Source: CAVYGM01 sp963768025 (lineage in GTDB: Bacteria; Bacteroidota; Bacteroidia; Cytophagales; Spirosomataceae). From it: a stretch of DNA of 64,000 nucleotides. The stretch spans positions 1-64,000 of the forward strand of contig CAVYGM010000019.1 in the NCBI GenBank assembly GCA_963768025.1. Direction: 5' to 3'. How positions within the stretch are numbered: position 1 is the first letter of the stretch; the number at the start of each line of letters is the position of its first letter. The position numbers and the translations under genes were made by a program. The notes beneath the pieces are model-generated. The model had not been told where the DNA came from, searched no databases, and worked only from the letters and a program-made list of their open reading frames with translations. Positions 7,582 through 17,370 of this stretch are shown here, piece after piece.

Positions 7582-10500
7582 ATGTCGGTTACTACTCACC
7601 AGAGTTCCATGTCTCCCATCCAAACCACAATTTTTGAAGCTACCCGCGGAATGCGGTTTATTTTTTTACCCAATTCTCCGCACTATTCCATTGGCGCCAT
7701 TAGCAGGGATATGTGCCAGCACCTGGGTGTTGCCAAAGAAACTCTGATTGGACGAAACCTTTTTGAAGCGTTCCCCCCCGCGCCGGGTGATATGGTGAGT
7801 AGTGGGCAAAAATTATTGCGCGGCTCACTTGACTATGTGCTGAAGCACAAGGTCGAGCACCATATGGATCAGGTCCGCTACGATGTGCAAACGGCCGATG
7901 GCAGCTTTCGGGAGAGCTATTGGGATGTGTATAACACGCCGGTGCTGGATGAAGCCGGTGAGGTACTTATATTATTCACACCACCGAAGAAGTTACCGAT
8001 CAGATAAAAGCGGGGAAAGAACAGCAGGCACATCTAGAGTTGCAGAGGGCCTACCTCAGCTTGCAGGAGAGTCAGGCCAAGTACCAGAGCCTGTTTGATT
8101 CCATGGATCAGGGCTTCTGTGTGTTCGAAATGCTTTTCGATGAGGCCCGGCAGCCCGTTGACTACCGCTTTCTGGAAGTAAACCCGATGTTTGAAAAACA
8201 AACCGGTCTTAAAAATGCCGTTGGTAAAACAGCCCGCGAACTGGTACCGGGCTTGGAGAGGCATTGGTTTGACCTGTATGGCAATGTAGCCCTTACTGGG
8301 GAGTCTACCCGTTTTGTGCAGGGCTCGGAAGCCATGGGCCGGTGGTTTGAGGTGTACGCCTACCGAACCGGAGAGTTAGGTACTCACCAGGTAGCCTTGC
8401 TTTTTACGGATATCACCCAGCGCAAACAGGTGGAGCAGGCCCTTCTGGAAAAAGACAAGGCCATCCATCGGATTTTTCAGAAGGCACCCGTGGCCATTGC
8501 CATTTTCCGTGGGCCGGAATTTATAATTGAACTGGCCAACGAAGCAAATCTGGCTATTTGGGGCCGAACCGCGGACCAGGTAATTGATAAGCCCTTGTTT
8601 GAGGTTTTTCCGGAAGCGACCGGCCAGGGCTTCAAAGAGCTTCTGACGAATGTGTTTAGAACAGGAGAGCCTTTCTACGCCAAGGAATTACCTGCCGACA
8701 TAGAGCGGGATGGGAAACTGGTAACGATTTACTCTAATTTTGTGTACGAGGCCCTTCGAGAAGCGGATGACTCCATCAGCGGTGTTATCATGGTAGCTAC
8801 TGAAATCACCAACCAGGTGACAGCACTCAGAAAAGCCGAAGAAAGCGAACAGGAAACCAAAGCCCTGCTGGAAAGCGCGCCTTTTGCAATTTCTGTCAAT
8901 GTAGGCGAAGATATGCGGATTCAGCAGGCCAACCAGGCCATGCTGGAAGCCTGGGGAAAAGGCTCGGAAGTCATAGGCAAATCGCTGAGGGAGGTGGTAC
9001 CCGAATTGGGTTATAACGACGTCTTTGAAAATTACAGCAAAGTTCTTCAGACAGGCGAACCATTCTATAGAAGGAACGAACGTTTTGATTTGCAGAAAGA
9101 CGGAGTTATCCAGTCATTTTATTTCAATTACAATTTCACGCCCCTGTTTGATCAGCAAGGAAAGGTATATGGCGTTGTGAATGCAGCTGCCGATGTAACA
9201 GATTTGAACCTGGCCAAAAAGAAGGTGGAACAAAGCGAGGCGAATCTGCGCAATATCATCCTTCAGGCACCGGTGGCCATGTGTCTATTCAAAGGGCCAA
9301 AATACGTGCTGGAGATTGCCAATGAACGGATGTGCGAAATTTGGGGTACGGTCGGTTTGGACATCCTGGACAAACCCATATTTGAGGCGATCCCCGAGGC
9401 AAGAAACCAGGGATTTGAGGGTTTGTTGAGCAAGGTCATGCACCAGGGCGAAACCGTCAAAGTGTACGGTATGCCCGTTACTCTTACACGCAACGGGGAG
9501 AGGGAAATATTTTATGTAGACGTAGTGTACGAACCTTACCGGGAAGCAGATGGCACTATTTTGGGTATCATGGCCGTGGCCACGGATGTAACGGAACAGG
9601 TGATAGCCCACAAGCAGATCGAAGCCGCGCAAGCCTCCCTCCGCAATGCCATTGATATAGCGGAGCTAGGTACGTGGCGGTACGAGACGGCTACCCAACT
9701 CATGACCTATTCGCCGCGTATGATGGAATGGTATGGGTTTGATAATGAAAAAATCCAATATCAAACTGTACTGGAGTCCTTTGAAGAGAAAGCACGCCCA
9801 CGGCATCAGCGCTACCTAAACAATGATTTCGACTGGCAGGACGACGGTACCCTGGCTGATGTACATACCATCGTGAACCAAAAAACTGGCCAAACGCACA
9901 TCATACAATCTATTGGCAAACCTATTCGGGATGAAAAAGGAACTCTTGTGTATATCGAAGGGATGTCGAGGGATGTAACGAAAGAATACAATAATCGGCA
10001 GGCGTTGGAAACCGAGGTAAAGCAGCGTACCGAACAACTAGCCGCTGCCATTGAGGATTTGCAACTAGTGAATACGGAGCTACAGCGTTCCAATGCCAAC
10101 CTGGAAGAATTTGCCTACGCTGCTTCCCACGATTTGAAGGAGCCCGTCCGTAAGATAAATATTTTTATGGGGCGCTTGAAGTTGCAACTCGCGGACAAAC
10201 TAGGCCCGGACGATGCGTACATTTTTAGTCGGGTGGAAGATGCCAGCCAGCGAATGAATGCGCTGATTGATGATCTGCTCTTATATTCCCACGTAAATTA
10301 CCGGCTGGACGAAACGGAGCGTGTGGATCTGAATGAAAAAGTAAAACGGGTGATGGAAGATCTGGAACTGGATATAGAATCCAAAAAAGCCCAAATCTAC
10401 ATCGAAGAACTTCCGGTGGTCAATGGGTACGGACGCCAATTGCAACAACTTTTCCAGAATCTGTTGAGCAATGCTCTCAAGTACAATCGCCTGGGTGTTT

Positions 10501-10790
10501 CGCCCGTTGTCAGTATTACGACTCAGGTAGTGCAAGGAGGGGATATTGGCTTGCTGGCTACGAAGGAGTACCACTTGATCACGGTCCGTGACAACGGCAT
10601 TGGCTTTGACCAAACGTATTCCGATAAGATTTTCCAGATGTTTAAGCGCCTGCACAACACCAACGAGTACCAGGGCACCGGAGTAGGGCTGTCCATTGCC
10701 AGAAAGGTAGTGGAAAATCACTTCGGACGAATTACGGCCGAAGGCAAGCCGGGCGAGGGAGCTACTTTTAAGATATACCTGCCTGTTTGA
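7582..10790 (+). pseudogene. Multi-PAS sensor histidine kinase with one frameshift
   Basis: The first frame (7582-8007) encodes an N-terminal PAS-like domain and breaks near 7967, where one missing T turns the expected EVLYIIHTTEEVTDQ into an early stop. The next frame continues that sequence and stays open to 10790. Joined, the protein has about 1,070 residues: roughly six PAS or PAS-like domains, a coiled coil (ETEVKQRTEQLAAAIEDLQ), a HisKA domain with the phospho-acceptor His in AASHDLKEPVRK, and a HATPase with N box (LLSNALKYN), DNGIGFD and GTGVGLSIARKV. No membrane segment is seen, so it is a soluble sensor. Repeated QAPVAMCLFKGPKY/QKAPVAIAIFRGPEF motifs show internal PAS duplication. 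From a TTG at 8040 the downstream part could still be translated as a 916-residue kinase. No response regulator is adjacent. Confidence 0.85.
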
Positions 10791-10802
10791 TGCTGGGGTA
10801 CT

Positions 10803-11939
10803 TTACCTCATTATTTCGCGGATAATACCCGCAAACATCCTGATGCCACTTTCCAGTAGTTCATCCGGAAAATCGTAGTCGTGGTGGTGCAGGGCGGGGG
10901 TACCTTGCCCGGCTCCCAGGCCAAACATGCCGATTTTGTACTCCCTGGAAAACCACCCAAAATCTTCCCCAAACTTCAAGGGCGTCTCCCGATGGTTTAC
11001 CAAAAGGCCCTCGGCATTCGCCACCCTATTGATGAGCCGATTGCATTCGGAATCATTGACCGTAGCCGGAAAATAATCAAACCAGTCAGTGGCGTACCCT
11101 AACCGGTGCCGGTGGCATATATCGGCGGTGAGGGTAAGTACCTGATCTTTCAACCGCTGCATAGAGGCTTCGGTCCAGGTACGGAGGGTGTAATGCAGGG
11201 CACCCGCACCGGCAGAAATCCCGTAAGATCGTTCCCCCATTTCCAGGCAAACGGGTGTTAATAAAGCGAAGTCGGGATCGGTAGTAGTAGGGCGGTTCAA
11301 TCGGTCGAACGCCTGAATGAGCTCTGCCACGGCGAGAGCGGGATTGATCCCGTTCTCCGGTTCCGAGGCGTGCGCCTGTTTTCCTTCCAGCCTAATCATG
11401 ACACTTTGCACTGTAGCGGTAAAAACACCTTCCGCCTGCACGATGGTATGCATCGCTACGCCCGGCAGATTATGCAAGGCAAAAATATAGTCAGGCTGTA
11501 ATTGCCGAAATCGCTCCTCCTGCAAAACCGCCTGAGCGCCCTGTCCGCTTTCCTCAGCGGGCTGGAACAGAAGCACCACCTTTCCCCGCTGAAACGACTG
11601 TTTCTTCAACCAGAGGCCCAACCCTGCCAGGATGGCCATGTGCCCATCGTGCCCGCACTTGTGAGAAATTCCGGGGTACAGCGACCGGTGAGAAAAGTCA
11701 TTCACTTCCCGAATCGGGAGCGCATCCAGCTCACACCGAATCACCACCGTGGGGCCCTCGTCGGCAAACCGATACACCGCCGCCACGCCGTGCCCACCTA
11801 TTCCCCTGATGAGTTCGGTGGGGGTATGTAGGGTAAGGAACGAGGCAATGCGCCCAGCCGTAGCGGGTTCGGCACCGGACAGTTCCGGGTGTTGGTGTAG
11901 CTCTTTACGAAGCTCGAAAATCGATGGGGGTACCTGCAT
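10803..11939 (-). CDS. M20-family amidohydrolase (IAA-amino-acid hydrolase-like)
   Basis: A 378-residue metallopeptidase of the M20D type. The N-terminus FELRKELHQHPELSG is diagnostic, followed by RCELDALPIREV, the metal-binding KCGHDGHMA, the catalytic Glu region QPAEESGQGA, and LHNLPG. The dimerisation domain follows (KQAHASEPENG). The start at 11939 is preferred to 11984 because the extra 15 residues do not match the family. No signal peptide, unlike the second M20 enzyme at 32329. The family removes acyl groups from amino acids or hydrolyses small peptides; the substrate cannot be read from sequence. Its stop lies 12 bases from the stop of the kinase gene, so the two converge without a clear terminator between them. 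Confidence 0.9.
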   Translation of the reverse strand: MQVPPSIFELRKELHQHPELSGAEPATAGRIASFLTLHTPTELIRGIGGHGVAAVYRFADEGPTVVIRCELDALPIREVNDFSHRSLYPGISHKCGHDGHMAILAGLGLWLKKQSFQRGKVVLLFQPAEESGQGAQAVLQEERFRQLQPDYIFALHNLPGVAMHTIVQAEGVFTATVQSVMIRLEGKQAHASEPENGINPALAVAELIQAFDRLNRPTTTDPDFALLTPVCLEMGERSYGISAGAGALHYTLRTWTEASMQRLKDQVLTLTADICHRHRLGYATDWFDYFPATVNDSECNRLINRVANAEGLLVNHRETPLKFGEDFGWFSREYKIGMFGLGAGQGTPALHHHDYDFPDELLESGIRMFAGIIREIMR

Positions 11940-12067
11940 GGGGTTGGTGCTTGTTTTGGCAAAAATAAACAGAACTAAGCCCATGAAATAATTTGAAGGT
12001 TGAATCTTTTACACTCCATACAGAAGAAACGACCGTCTGCAGGATGAGTCAAGAACAGGATTATCTT

Positions 12068-12075
12068 TACTTTTG
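12068..12075 (+). promoter_or_regulatory. Possible -7 box of the S51 peptidase gene
   Basis: TACTTTTG fits the Bacteroidota consensus TAnnTTTG and lies 93 bases before the ATG at 12168, inside the divergent intergenic region. No matching TTG at -33 is seen, so support is moderate. Confidence 0.35.
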
Positions 12076-12167
12076 TCCATCTTTACAAAAAAGGCGTCCC
12101 GGCGGTCGTTAGGGGCAGTTTCCCTGTTTCCGGACTTTTGAAAATCAAATTTTAACCTAAAAACTGA

Positions 12168-12917
12168 ATGAAAACCCTACTTTTATTGTGTATTGCTTTT
12201 GCTCTTACAGCCCGTACTGTGTCTGCCCAGGATCAGTATATTTTCCCCTTCGGCGGCGGTCCCTCCAAGCAGTTCATTCAGGAAATCATCAAGCTAACCG
12301 GGAAAGAACGGCCCAAAATCTGCTTCCTGCCCACGGCCTCGGGCGACAGCGAGCAGGGCATTATCCGCTGGTACGAACTGGTGCACGATCTGTCGGTGGA
12401 GCCCTCCGTGCAGAAGGTCTGGATCAGTTCCTACAACCAGAAAGTAACGTTTGAAGATGTACTGCTCAACGTGGACGCCATCGTGGTGGGCGGCGGCAAT
12501 ACGCTCAACATGATCGCTATCTGGAAGGCGCAGGGAATCGATAAAATCCTCGAAAAGGCTTTGAAAAAAGGTATCATCCTGGCCGGTGGCAGCGCCGGAT
12601 CGCTCTGCTGGTTCGACAACGGCACCACGGATTCCCGACCCATTGAGCTGAGCGTGGTAGAAGGCTTGGGTTTTCTGCCTTACAGCCATTGTCCGCACTA
12701 CCACAGCGAGGAGTACCGTCGGCCGCTTTATTTCAAAAATATCGAAAATGGCATCTTCAAGCCCGGCTACGCCATCGACGATAAGGCGGGGATTATTTTC
12801 AAAAATGGCAAGGTTTTCAAAGTTCTGACCGTCACGGACAAGGACAACGCGTACTTTGTTTCTCTCAAAAACGGGAAAGCCGTGGAGGAGAAGCTGGAAG
12901 CTACTTTGCTGAAATAG
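12168..12917 (+). CDS. Exported S51-family peptidase (peptidase E / cyanophycinase-like)
   Basis: A 249-residue protein with a signal peptide (MKTLLLLCIAFALTARTVSA, cleavage before QDQ). The S51 core is clear: PKICFLPTASGDS, the strand IVVGGGNTLNMIAIWK, and the nucleophile elbow AGGSAGSLCW with Ser142. In peptidase E the Ser works with His and Glu and cleaves Asp-X dipeptides; cyanophycinases are longer relatives. The His in PHYHSEEY is a candidate partner. Cytoplasmic PepE has no signal peptide, so the exported form implies a periplasmic substrate. It stands alone, divergent from the amidohydrolase gene. Confidence 0.88.
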   Translation: MKTLLLLCIAFALTARTVSAQDQYIFPFGGGPSKQFIQEIIKLTGKERPKICFLPTASGDSEQGIIRWYELVHDLSVEPSVQKVWISSYNQKVTFEDVLLNVDAIVVGGGNTLNMIAIWKAQGIDKILEKALKKGIILAGGSAGSLCWFDNGTTDSRPIELSVVEGLGFLPYSHCPHYHSEEYRRPLYFKNIENGIFKPGYAIDDKAGIIFKNGKVFKVLTVTDKDNAYFVSLKNGKAVEEKLEATLLK

Positions 12918-13029
12918 GGCTAGGCAACCCCTGTTGGGGTGTAGAGGCGGCGACCAAAGCAAAAAGGAGACGCTTCCCCTAAGGCAGAAAATTGCCGCAA
13001 CGCCCCCCTACCAATGGCGTTCTCGCCCC

Positions 13030-13060
13030 TTGATAGGGGGTAATTGCGGCCTTAATTTTG
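13030..13060 (+). promoter_or_regulatory. Bacteroidota-type promoter of the DHFR-like gene
   Basis: TTG at 13030-13032 is followed after 20 bases by TAATTTTG (13053-13060), a match to both the -33 and -7 elements of the Bacteroidota sigma factor. The ATG at 13080 follows 19 bases later, which implies a very short leader. Confidence 0.6.
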
Positions 13061-13079
13061 TAAAAAAACTACCTAAACC

Positions 13080-13649
13080 ATGAGACCCTTAAAGCTTCAG
13101 GTACAAATGACGGTGGATGGGTTCATCGGCGGCCCCAACGGCGAGATGGACTGGATGATCTTTGGCTGGGATGATGCCCTGCAGGATTACGTCAGAAACC
13201 TCACCGATCCCATTAGCGGCCTGGTGCTGGGCCGCAAACTGGCGGAGGGCTTCATTCCCCACTGGGCCTCCGTGGCAGCCAACCCGGAAAATCCGGAGGT
13301 AGCAGCCGGAAAAAAGTTTACGGATACCCCCAAAGTAGTGTTTACCCGCACGCTGGATGCGTGCCCGTGGGATAATACCACCCTGGCCAAAGGAAATCTG
13401 GTGGACGAAATCACCGCCCTGAAAGAACAGGACGGCGGATGCCTAATGGCCTACGGTGGGGCTACGTTTGTATCGTCCCTGATCAAGCACGGACTGATTG
13501 ATGAGTTGCATTTGTTCATAAATCCCACGGCGATCGGTAGCGGTCTGACCATATTCAATGAACTCGAACTGCACCAAAAACTGCTGCTTCAGAAAGCCAC
13601 TGCGTTTGACTGCGGGATAGTGGTGTTACAATACGAACCGATCCGCTAA
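13080..13649 (+). CDS. Dihydrofolate reductase family protein (RibD C-terminal domain)
   Basis: A 189-residue protein of the RibD-C/YyaP type. It begins KLQVQMTVDGFIGGPNGEMDW, a hallmark of this family, followed by LVLGRKLAEGF, VVFTRTLDACPW and the nucleotide-binding loop GGCLMAYGGATFVSSL, then LIDELHLFINPTAIGSG. These proteins share the fold of dihydrofolate reductase and of the riboflavin reductase domain, bind NADPH, and are generally of unknown substrate. It is not a FolA housekeeping enzyme. A good promoter lies directly upstream, and the gene appears monocistronic. Confidence 0.88.
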   Translation: MRPLKLQVQMTVDGFIGGPNGEMDWMIFGWDDALQDYVRNLTDPISGLVLGRKLAEGFIPHWASVAANPENPEVAAGKKFTDTPKVVFTRTLDACPWDNTTLAKGNLVDEITALKEQDGGCLMAYGGATFVSSLIKHGLIDELHLFINPTAIGSGLTIFNELELHQKLLLQKATAFDCGIVVLQYEPIR

Positions 13650-13837
13650 GGCAGGTGCGAGGATTGGTAAATAAATAAGACGGAACTGGGAAATTATTTC
13701 ATCTTTTCGGGCCAGTACTTGCCGCTATCTCTCGGATAGATGGGTATTCTGTACCTCTACAGAATTAAGGTTCATACTTCTAGTACTCTGATTTTCAAAT
13801 CGATAGCCATCAATTCAAAAAGTGTTTTGGGACGGGC

Positions 13838-13879
13838 ATTCAATTTTTGACTCAAAAAGGGTAGACTCAAAAATTGAAT
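13838..13879. promoter_or_regulatory. 13-bp inverted repeat and tandem GACTCAAAAA before topoisomerase IB
   Basis: ATTCAATTTTTGA (13838-13850) and its exact complement TCAAAAATTGAAT (13867-13879) flank a 16-base spacer, ending six bases before the ATG at 13885. Overlapping them are two direct copies of GACTCAAAAA (13849-13858 and 13864-13873). The structure could be an operator or an RNA hairpin covering the ribosome binding region. Confidence 0.6.
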
Positions 13880-13884
13880 TGAAT

Positions 13885-14985
13885 ATGACCATGGCCATGC
13901 CGACCGGAGGTTCCGTACTTCCACTTGTTGCTAAAAAAGACCTCAAAAAAATTCGTAAGAATCCCGAACAAGCGGCCCTGGCCGTCGGATTACTCTATAT
14001 TGATTGTAAATCCTCCCCTGGGTATGTGCGTAAAAAAGCTGGAAAGGGATACTACTATGTGGATGGAAAAGGACAAACATGCCGCGATAAGAAAACCCTC
14101 GACCGAATAAAAGCGCTGGTACTTCCTCCGGCCTGGAAGGATGTGTGGATTAGCCAGGAAACAAACGCCCATTTGCAGGCAACCGGTGTGGACGAAGCGG
14201 GGCGAAAGCAATACCGCTACCACGAACATTGGAACCAGATCAGGAATCGGACTAAATTTTTCAAACTCCTCCAATTCGTAAAAGTCCTGCCTACCCTACG
14301 GGAACAAGTAGATCACGACCTACGGACGCGGGGAGATTCCTGCGCCAAAGTAACGGCTCTGGCCATTCGACTCATGGAAAAAACCTGCATCAGAGTGGGG
14401 AATCAGCGGTATAAGGTACTGAATGGCAGCTCAGGCCTCACCACTCTCGACGCCCGGCACGTGCAGGTGAAGGGCTCCACTATCTGGTTTAAGTTCAAAG
14501 GAAAGAAGGGCATTCAACACAACATCAGCCTGAAAGACGGCCCGCTGGCCCGCTTGGTAAAAAAGTGCAAAGAAATGCCCGGCCGGCGGTTGTTTCAGTA
14601 TGTGAACGATGAAGGCAAGCGGAGGAATTTGCAGGCTCGCCACGTCAATGAGTACCTGAGCAGCTACACCGATAAAGGTTTTTCCGCCAAGGATTTTCGT
14701 ACCTGGATGGGTACCGTCACGGCATTTGAATACCTCCAGCAGCTCGAACCACCAAAAAACGCCACCGATCTAAATCGAAAACTGAATGCCTGCTACGACG
14801 TAGTGGCCGTGCAGTTGGGAAATACCAGGTCCGTTTGCAAACGCTACTATATCCACCCTTCGGTGGTGAACGCCTACTCGACCAACCGCCTGCAAAAATT
14901 TGTCAAACATGAAGTACAACCTGACGCCCATTTAACGGAAACCGAACAGAAAGTAGCCAAGATTCTTGCCTCTTACACCTGGTAA
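13885..14985 (+). CDS. DNA topoisomerase IB
   Basis: A 366-residue poxvirus/bacterial-type topoisomerase IB, which relaxes supercoils by nicking one strand through a 3'-phosphotyrosyl bond. The catalytic set is recognisable: Arg170 in CIRVGN, the KGKKG turn, Arg272 in KDFRTWMGT, and the nucleophile Tyr322 in CKRYYIHPSVV. The N-terminal GYVRKKAGKGYYYVDGKG and LVLPPAWKDVWI segments are typical of bacterial members. The ATG at 13885 is chosen over an upstream GTG at 13822 because the intervening bases hold the inverted repeat. Length is usual for the family. It is an accessory enzyme in bacteria, encoded here as a single gene. Confidence 0.93.
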   Translation: MTMAMPTGGSVLPLVAKKDLKKIRKNPEQAALAVGLLYIDCKSSPGYVRKKAGKGYYYVDGKGQTCRDKKTLDRIKALVLPPAWKDVWISQETNAHLQATGVDEAGRKQYRYHEHWNQIRNRTKFFKLLQFVKVLPTLREQVDHDLRTRGDSCAKVTALAIRLMEKTCIRVGNQRYKVLNGSSGLTTLDARHVQVKGSTIWFKFKGKKGIQHNISLKDGPLARLVKKCKEMPGRRLFQYVNDEGKRRNLQARHVNEYLSSYTDKGFSAKDFRTWMGTVTAFEYLQQLEPPKNATDLNRKLNACYDVVAVQLGNTRSVCKRYYIHPSVVNAYSTNRLQKFVKHEVQPDAHLTETEQKVAKILASYTW

Positions 14986-15019
14986 CTTTTGGAGTTTCTG
15001 GGTAAGAAGCCTTTTCTGC

Positions 15020-15877
15020 CTAAGTGTTCAGGACGTAGCCTCCGTTGGGATGAAGAACCTGTCCGGTAAAATAGGTGGAGTCTTCACTAGCCAGAAACAC
15101 ATAGGCCGGTGCCACCTCCGAAGGCTGCCCAACCCGACCGAGGGGGGTATCTTTCCCAAACTTTTTGACGTGCTCCGGGGTAAAAGTTGCCGGAATCAGG
15201 GGCGTCCAGATGGGCCCTGGTGCCACGGCGTTGACGCGGATTCCTTTCGAAGCCAGGTTGCCCGACAGCGATCGGGTAAACGCCACGATGGCCCCCTTGG
15301 TAGAAGAGTAGTCCAGTAGTTTTGCGTTCCCCTTGTAGGCGGTTACCGAGGCGGTATTGATGATCGAATCCCCTTTTTTCATGTGTTGCAGGGCCGCTTG
15401 GGCAAAGTAAAAAAAGGAGAAAATATTGGTAGAAAAGGTATCGGTTAGCTGTTTGGCGGTGATCTCCGCGATGTCTTCCTTGGGATGCTGTTCTCCAGCA
15501 TTATTCACCAGGATGTTCAGGTTTCCCAATTCATTTACAGTTTTCTTAACGGCTTGCTTACAGAATTTTTCTTCCCGGATATCCCCAGGAATAAGCAGGC
15601 AGGCTCTGCCCTCTTTTTCCACCATTTCTTTGGTCTCCTTAGCATCCTGGTTTTCTTCAAGGTACACAATGGCTACGTCGGCTCCTTCGCGGGCAAAGTG
15701 TACTGCCACCGCCCGGCCAATGCCGCTGTCGCCGCCCGTAATGAGGGCTACTTTGCCATCCAGCTTGCCGCTGCCCCGGTAGCCCTTGCGGATGATGACG
15801 GGTTCGGGGTTCATTTTTTTCTCAATCCCCGGTTGCTTCTTCTGTGTTTGTCCTTTGGTATCTATATCCTTTGCCAT
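15020..15877 (-). CDS. SDR-family oxidoreductase (YghA / glucose-dehydrogenase-like)
   Basis: A 285-residue classical short-chain dehydrogenase. The cofactor motif is ITGGDSGIGRAVAVHFA, NNAG is present in ILVNNAGEQHP, the catalytic Ser lies in NTASVTAYKG and the YxxxK pair in LDYSSTKGA. The N-terminal extension rich in Lys and Gln (AKDIDTKGQTQKKQPGIEKKM) is typical of the YghA subgroup, often stress-induced and with broad aldehyde or sugar specificity. The ATG at 15877 is used; 15910 would add 11 unrelated residues. It is divergent from the DEAD-box helicase gene across about 100 bases. The substrate is unknown. Confidence 0.9.
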   Translation of the reverse strand: MAKDIDTKGQTQKKQPGIEKKMNPEPVIIRKGYRGSGKLDGKVALITGGDSGIGRAVAVHFAREGADVAIVYLEENQDAKETKEMVEKEGRACLLIPGDIREEKFCKQAVKKTVNELGNLNILVNNAGEQHPKEDIAEITAKQLTDTFSTNIFSFFYFAQAALQHMKKGDSIINTASVTAYKGNAKLLDYSSTKGAIVAFTRSLSGNLASKGIRVNAVAPGPIWTPLIPATFTPEHVKKFGKDTPLGRVGQPSEVAPAYVFLASEDSTYFTGQVLHPNGGYVLNT

Positions 15878-15953
15878 GATGTGTATAAGTTGGTTTAGTA
15901 CTACGGGCATGAACCAAAACTTTGTGCCAGGGAATGCGTACCTTCGTGATTTG

Positions 15954-15968
15954 AACGCTGACAGCGTT
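15954..15968. promoter_or_regulatory. Small palindrome in the helicase leader
   Basis: AACGCT-GAC-AGCGTT lies 15 bases before the helicase ATG at 15984. It could be a short operator or a leader hairpin; there is no further support. Confidence 0.3.
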
Positions 15969-15983
15969 ATTAACGATTAAGGA

Positions 15984-17315
15984 ATGACATTCGACGATTT
16001 AAATCTTACACCGGCTTTACAGAACGCACTTTCTGACCTTGGGTTTGCGACCCCTACCCCCATTCAGCACAAAGTATTTTCTGTGATGATGTCGGGCCAG
16101 GATGTGTGCGGGATTGCCCAGACGGGTACCGGCAAAACCCTGGCTTATCTCCTGCCCCTGCTTCGGCAATGGCAGTTTGGCAAGGACAAACTGCCACAGC
16201 AGCTGATTCTGGTGCCTACCCGCGAGCTGGTAGTGCAGGTAGTTGAAACCATTCAGAAGCTGAGCGCCTACATGAACGTCACGGTGGTGGGGGTGTACGG
16301 GGGTGGAAACATTAAAACCCAGATTGCCGAACTAGCCCAGGGAGCCGACCTGATCGTAGCCACGCCCGGCCGGCTGATTGACCTGGTTATGAATAAGACC
16401 CTTAAAACCAAGAGTATCAAAAAGCTGGTGATTGACGAAGTTGACGAAATGCTCAACCTCGGCTTTCGCTCGCAATTGAACACCGTTCTTGACTTACTTC
16501 CTCAAAAACGCCAGAATCTTCTTTTTTCGGCAACCATGACCCCCGAAGTAGAATCCTTGATGGGTACCTACTTCAACGCACCCGTGCGGATAGAGGCCGC
16601 TCCGGCGGGAACTCCGCTGGAGAATATTGAACAACTGGGCTACGAAGTACCTAACTTCTACACCAAAATTAACCTGTTGAAATTGATCATCACCCGGGAC
16701 CTCAGTATGACCAAGGTGTTGGTTTTTGTCAGCACTAAGCAGATGGCCGATCAGATCGGGGACGAAATGGAAGCCAGATTTCCAGATCAGGTTGGGGTCA
16801 TTCATTCCAACAAGGCACAGAATAACCGCTTCAATACCGTGCAGAAATTTCAGGCTGGCGACTACCTGATCCTGGTAGCTACGGATATTGTAGCCAGGGG
16901 TATTGACCTCACGGACGTGTCCCACGTCATCAACTTTGACTTGCCCGACGAGCCCGAAAACTACGTCCACCGCATCGGTCGCACCGGGCGGGCCGACAAA
17001 AAAGGGATTGCGATTAGCATGATCACGGAAAAAGAGAAAGAGTACCAGGAGCTCATCGAAGAGCTGATGAAGTACTCAATCCAACTCCTCCCCCTTCCCG
17101 AAGACCTGGTTCTGTCGGAGGTCTTGACCAAAGAGGAAGAGCCAAAAATAGCCATGAAAAATATCCTGGTCAAGCCCCCAAAGCGGGAAGAATCAGGCCC
17201 GGCTTTCCACGAAAAAGCGGATAAAAACAAAAAAGTAAATGTTCGGCGGAACATCGCCCAGGAAAAAATGCAGAAGTACGGTCGCCCCATCAAACGGAGC
17301 GGAAAGAAAAAATAA
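15984..17315 (+). CDS. DEAD-box ATP-dependent RNA helicase
   Basis: A 443-residue helicase of the bacterial RhlE/CsdA-like type. In order: Q motif (ATPTPIQ), motif I AQTGTGKT, Ia PTREL, Ib TPGR, motif II as DEVD instead of DEAD, motif III SAT, motif V ATDIVARGID and motif VI HRIGRTGR. The tail after residue about 390 is short, basic and rich in Lys (ending KRSGKKK), suited to RNA binding. Such enzymes remodel ribosomal precursors and mRNA, often at low temperature. The DEVD variant keeps both acidic residues needed for Mg-ATP. A purine-rich AAGGA lies before the ATG. Confidence 0.94.
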   Translation: MTFDDLNLTPALQNALSDLGFATPTPIQHKVFSVMMSGQDVCGIAQTGTGKTLAYLLPLLRQWQFGKDKLPQQLILVPTRELVVQVVETIQKLSAYMNVTVVGVYGGGNIKTQIAELAQGADLIVATPGRLIDLVMNKTLKTKSIKKLVIDEVDEMLNLGFRSQLNTVLDLLPQKRQNLLFSATMTPEVESLMGTYFNAPVRIEAAPAGTPLENIEQLGYEVPNFYTKINLLKLIITRDLSMTKVLVFVSTKQMADQIGDEMEARFPDQVGVIHSNKAQNNRFNTVQKFQAGDYLILVATDIVARGIDLTDVSHVINFDLPDEPENYVHRIGRTGRADKKGIAISMITEKEKEYQELIEELMKYSIQLLPLPEDLVLSEVLTKEEEPKIAMKNILVKPPKREESGPAFHEKADKNKKVNVRRNIAQEKMQKYGRPIKRSGKKK

Positions 17316-17370
17316 TCAATTCACCCCCTTTTTGGTTTACTAAGGTACCATGGCTGTTTGAGAATTTGTG

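Noticed and set aside
12294..12962. Antisense frame of 222 codons opposite the S51 peptidase gene
   Set aside because: Mirror of a well-supported coding gene with no motif, signal or family resemblance.
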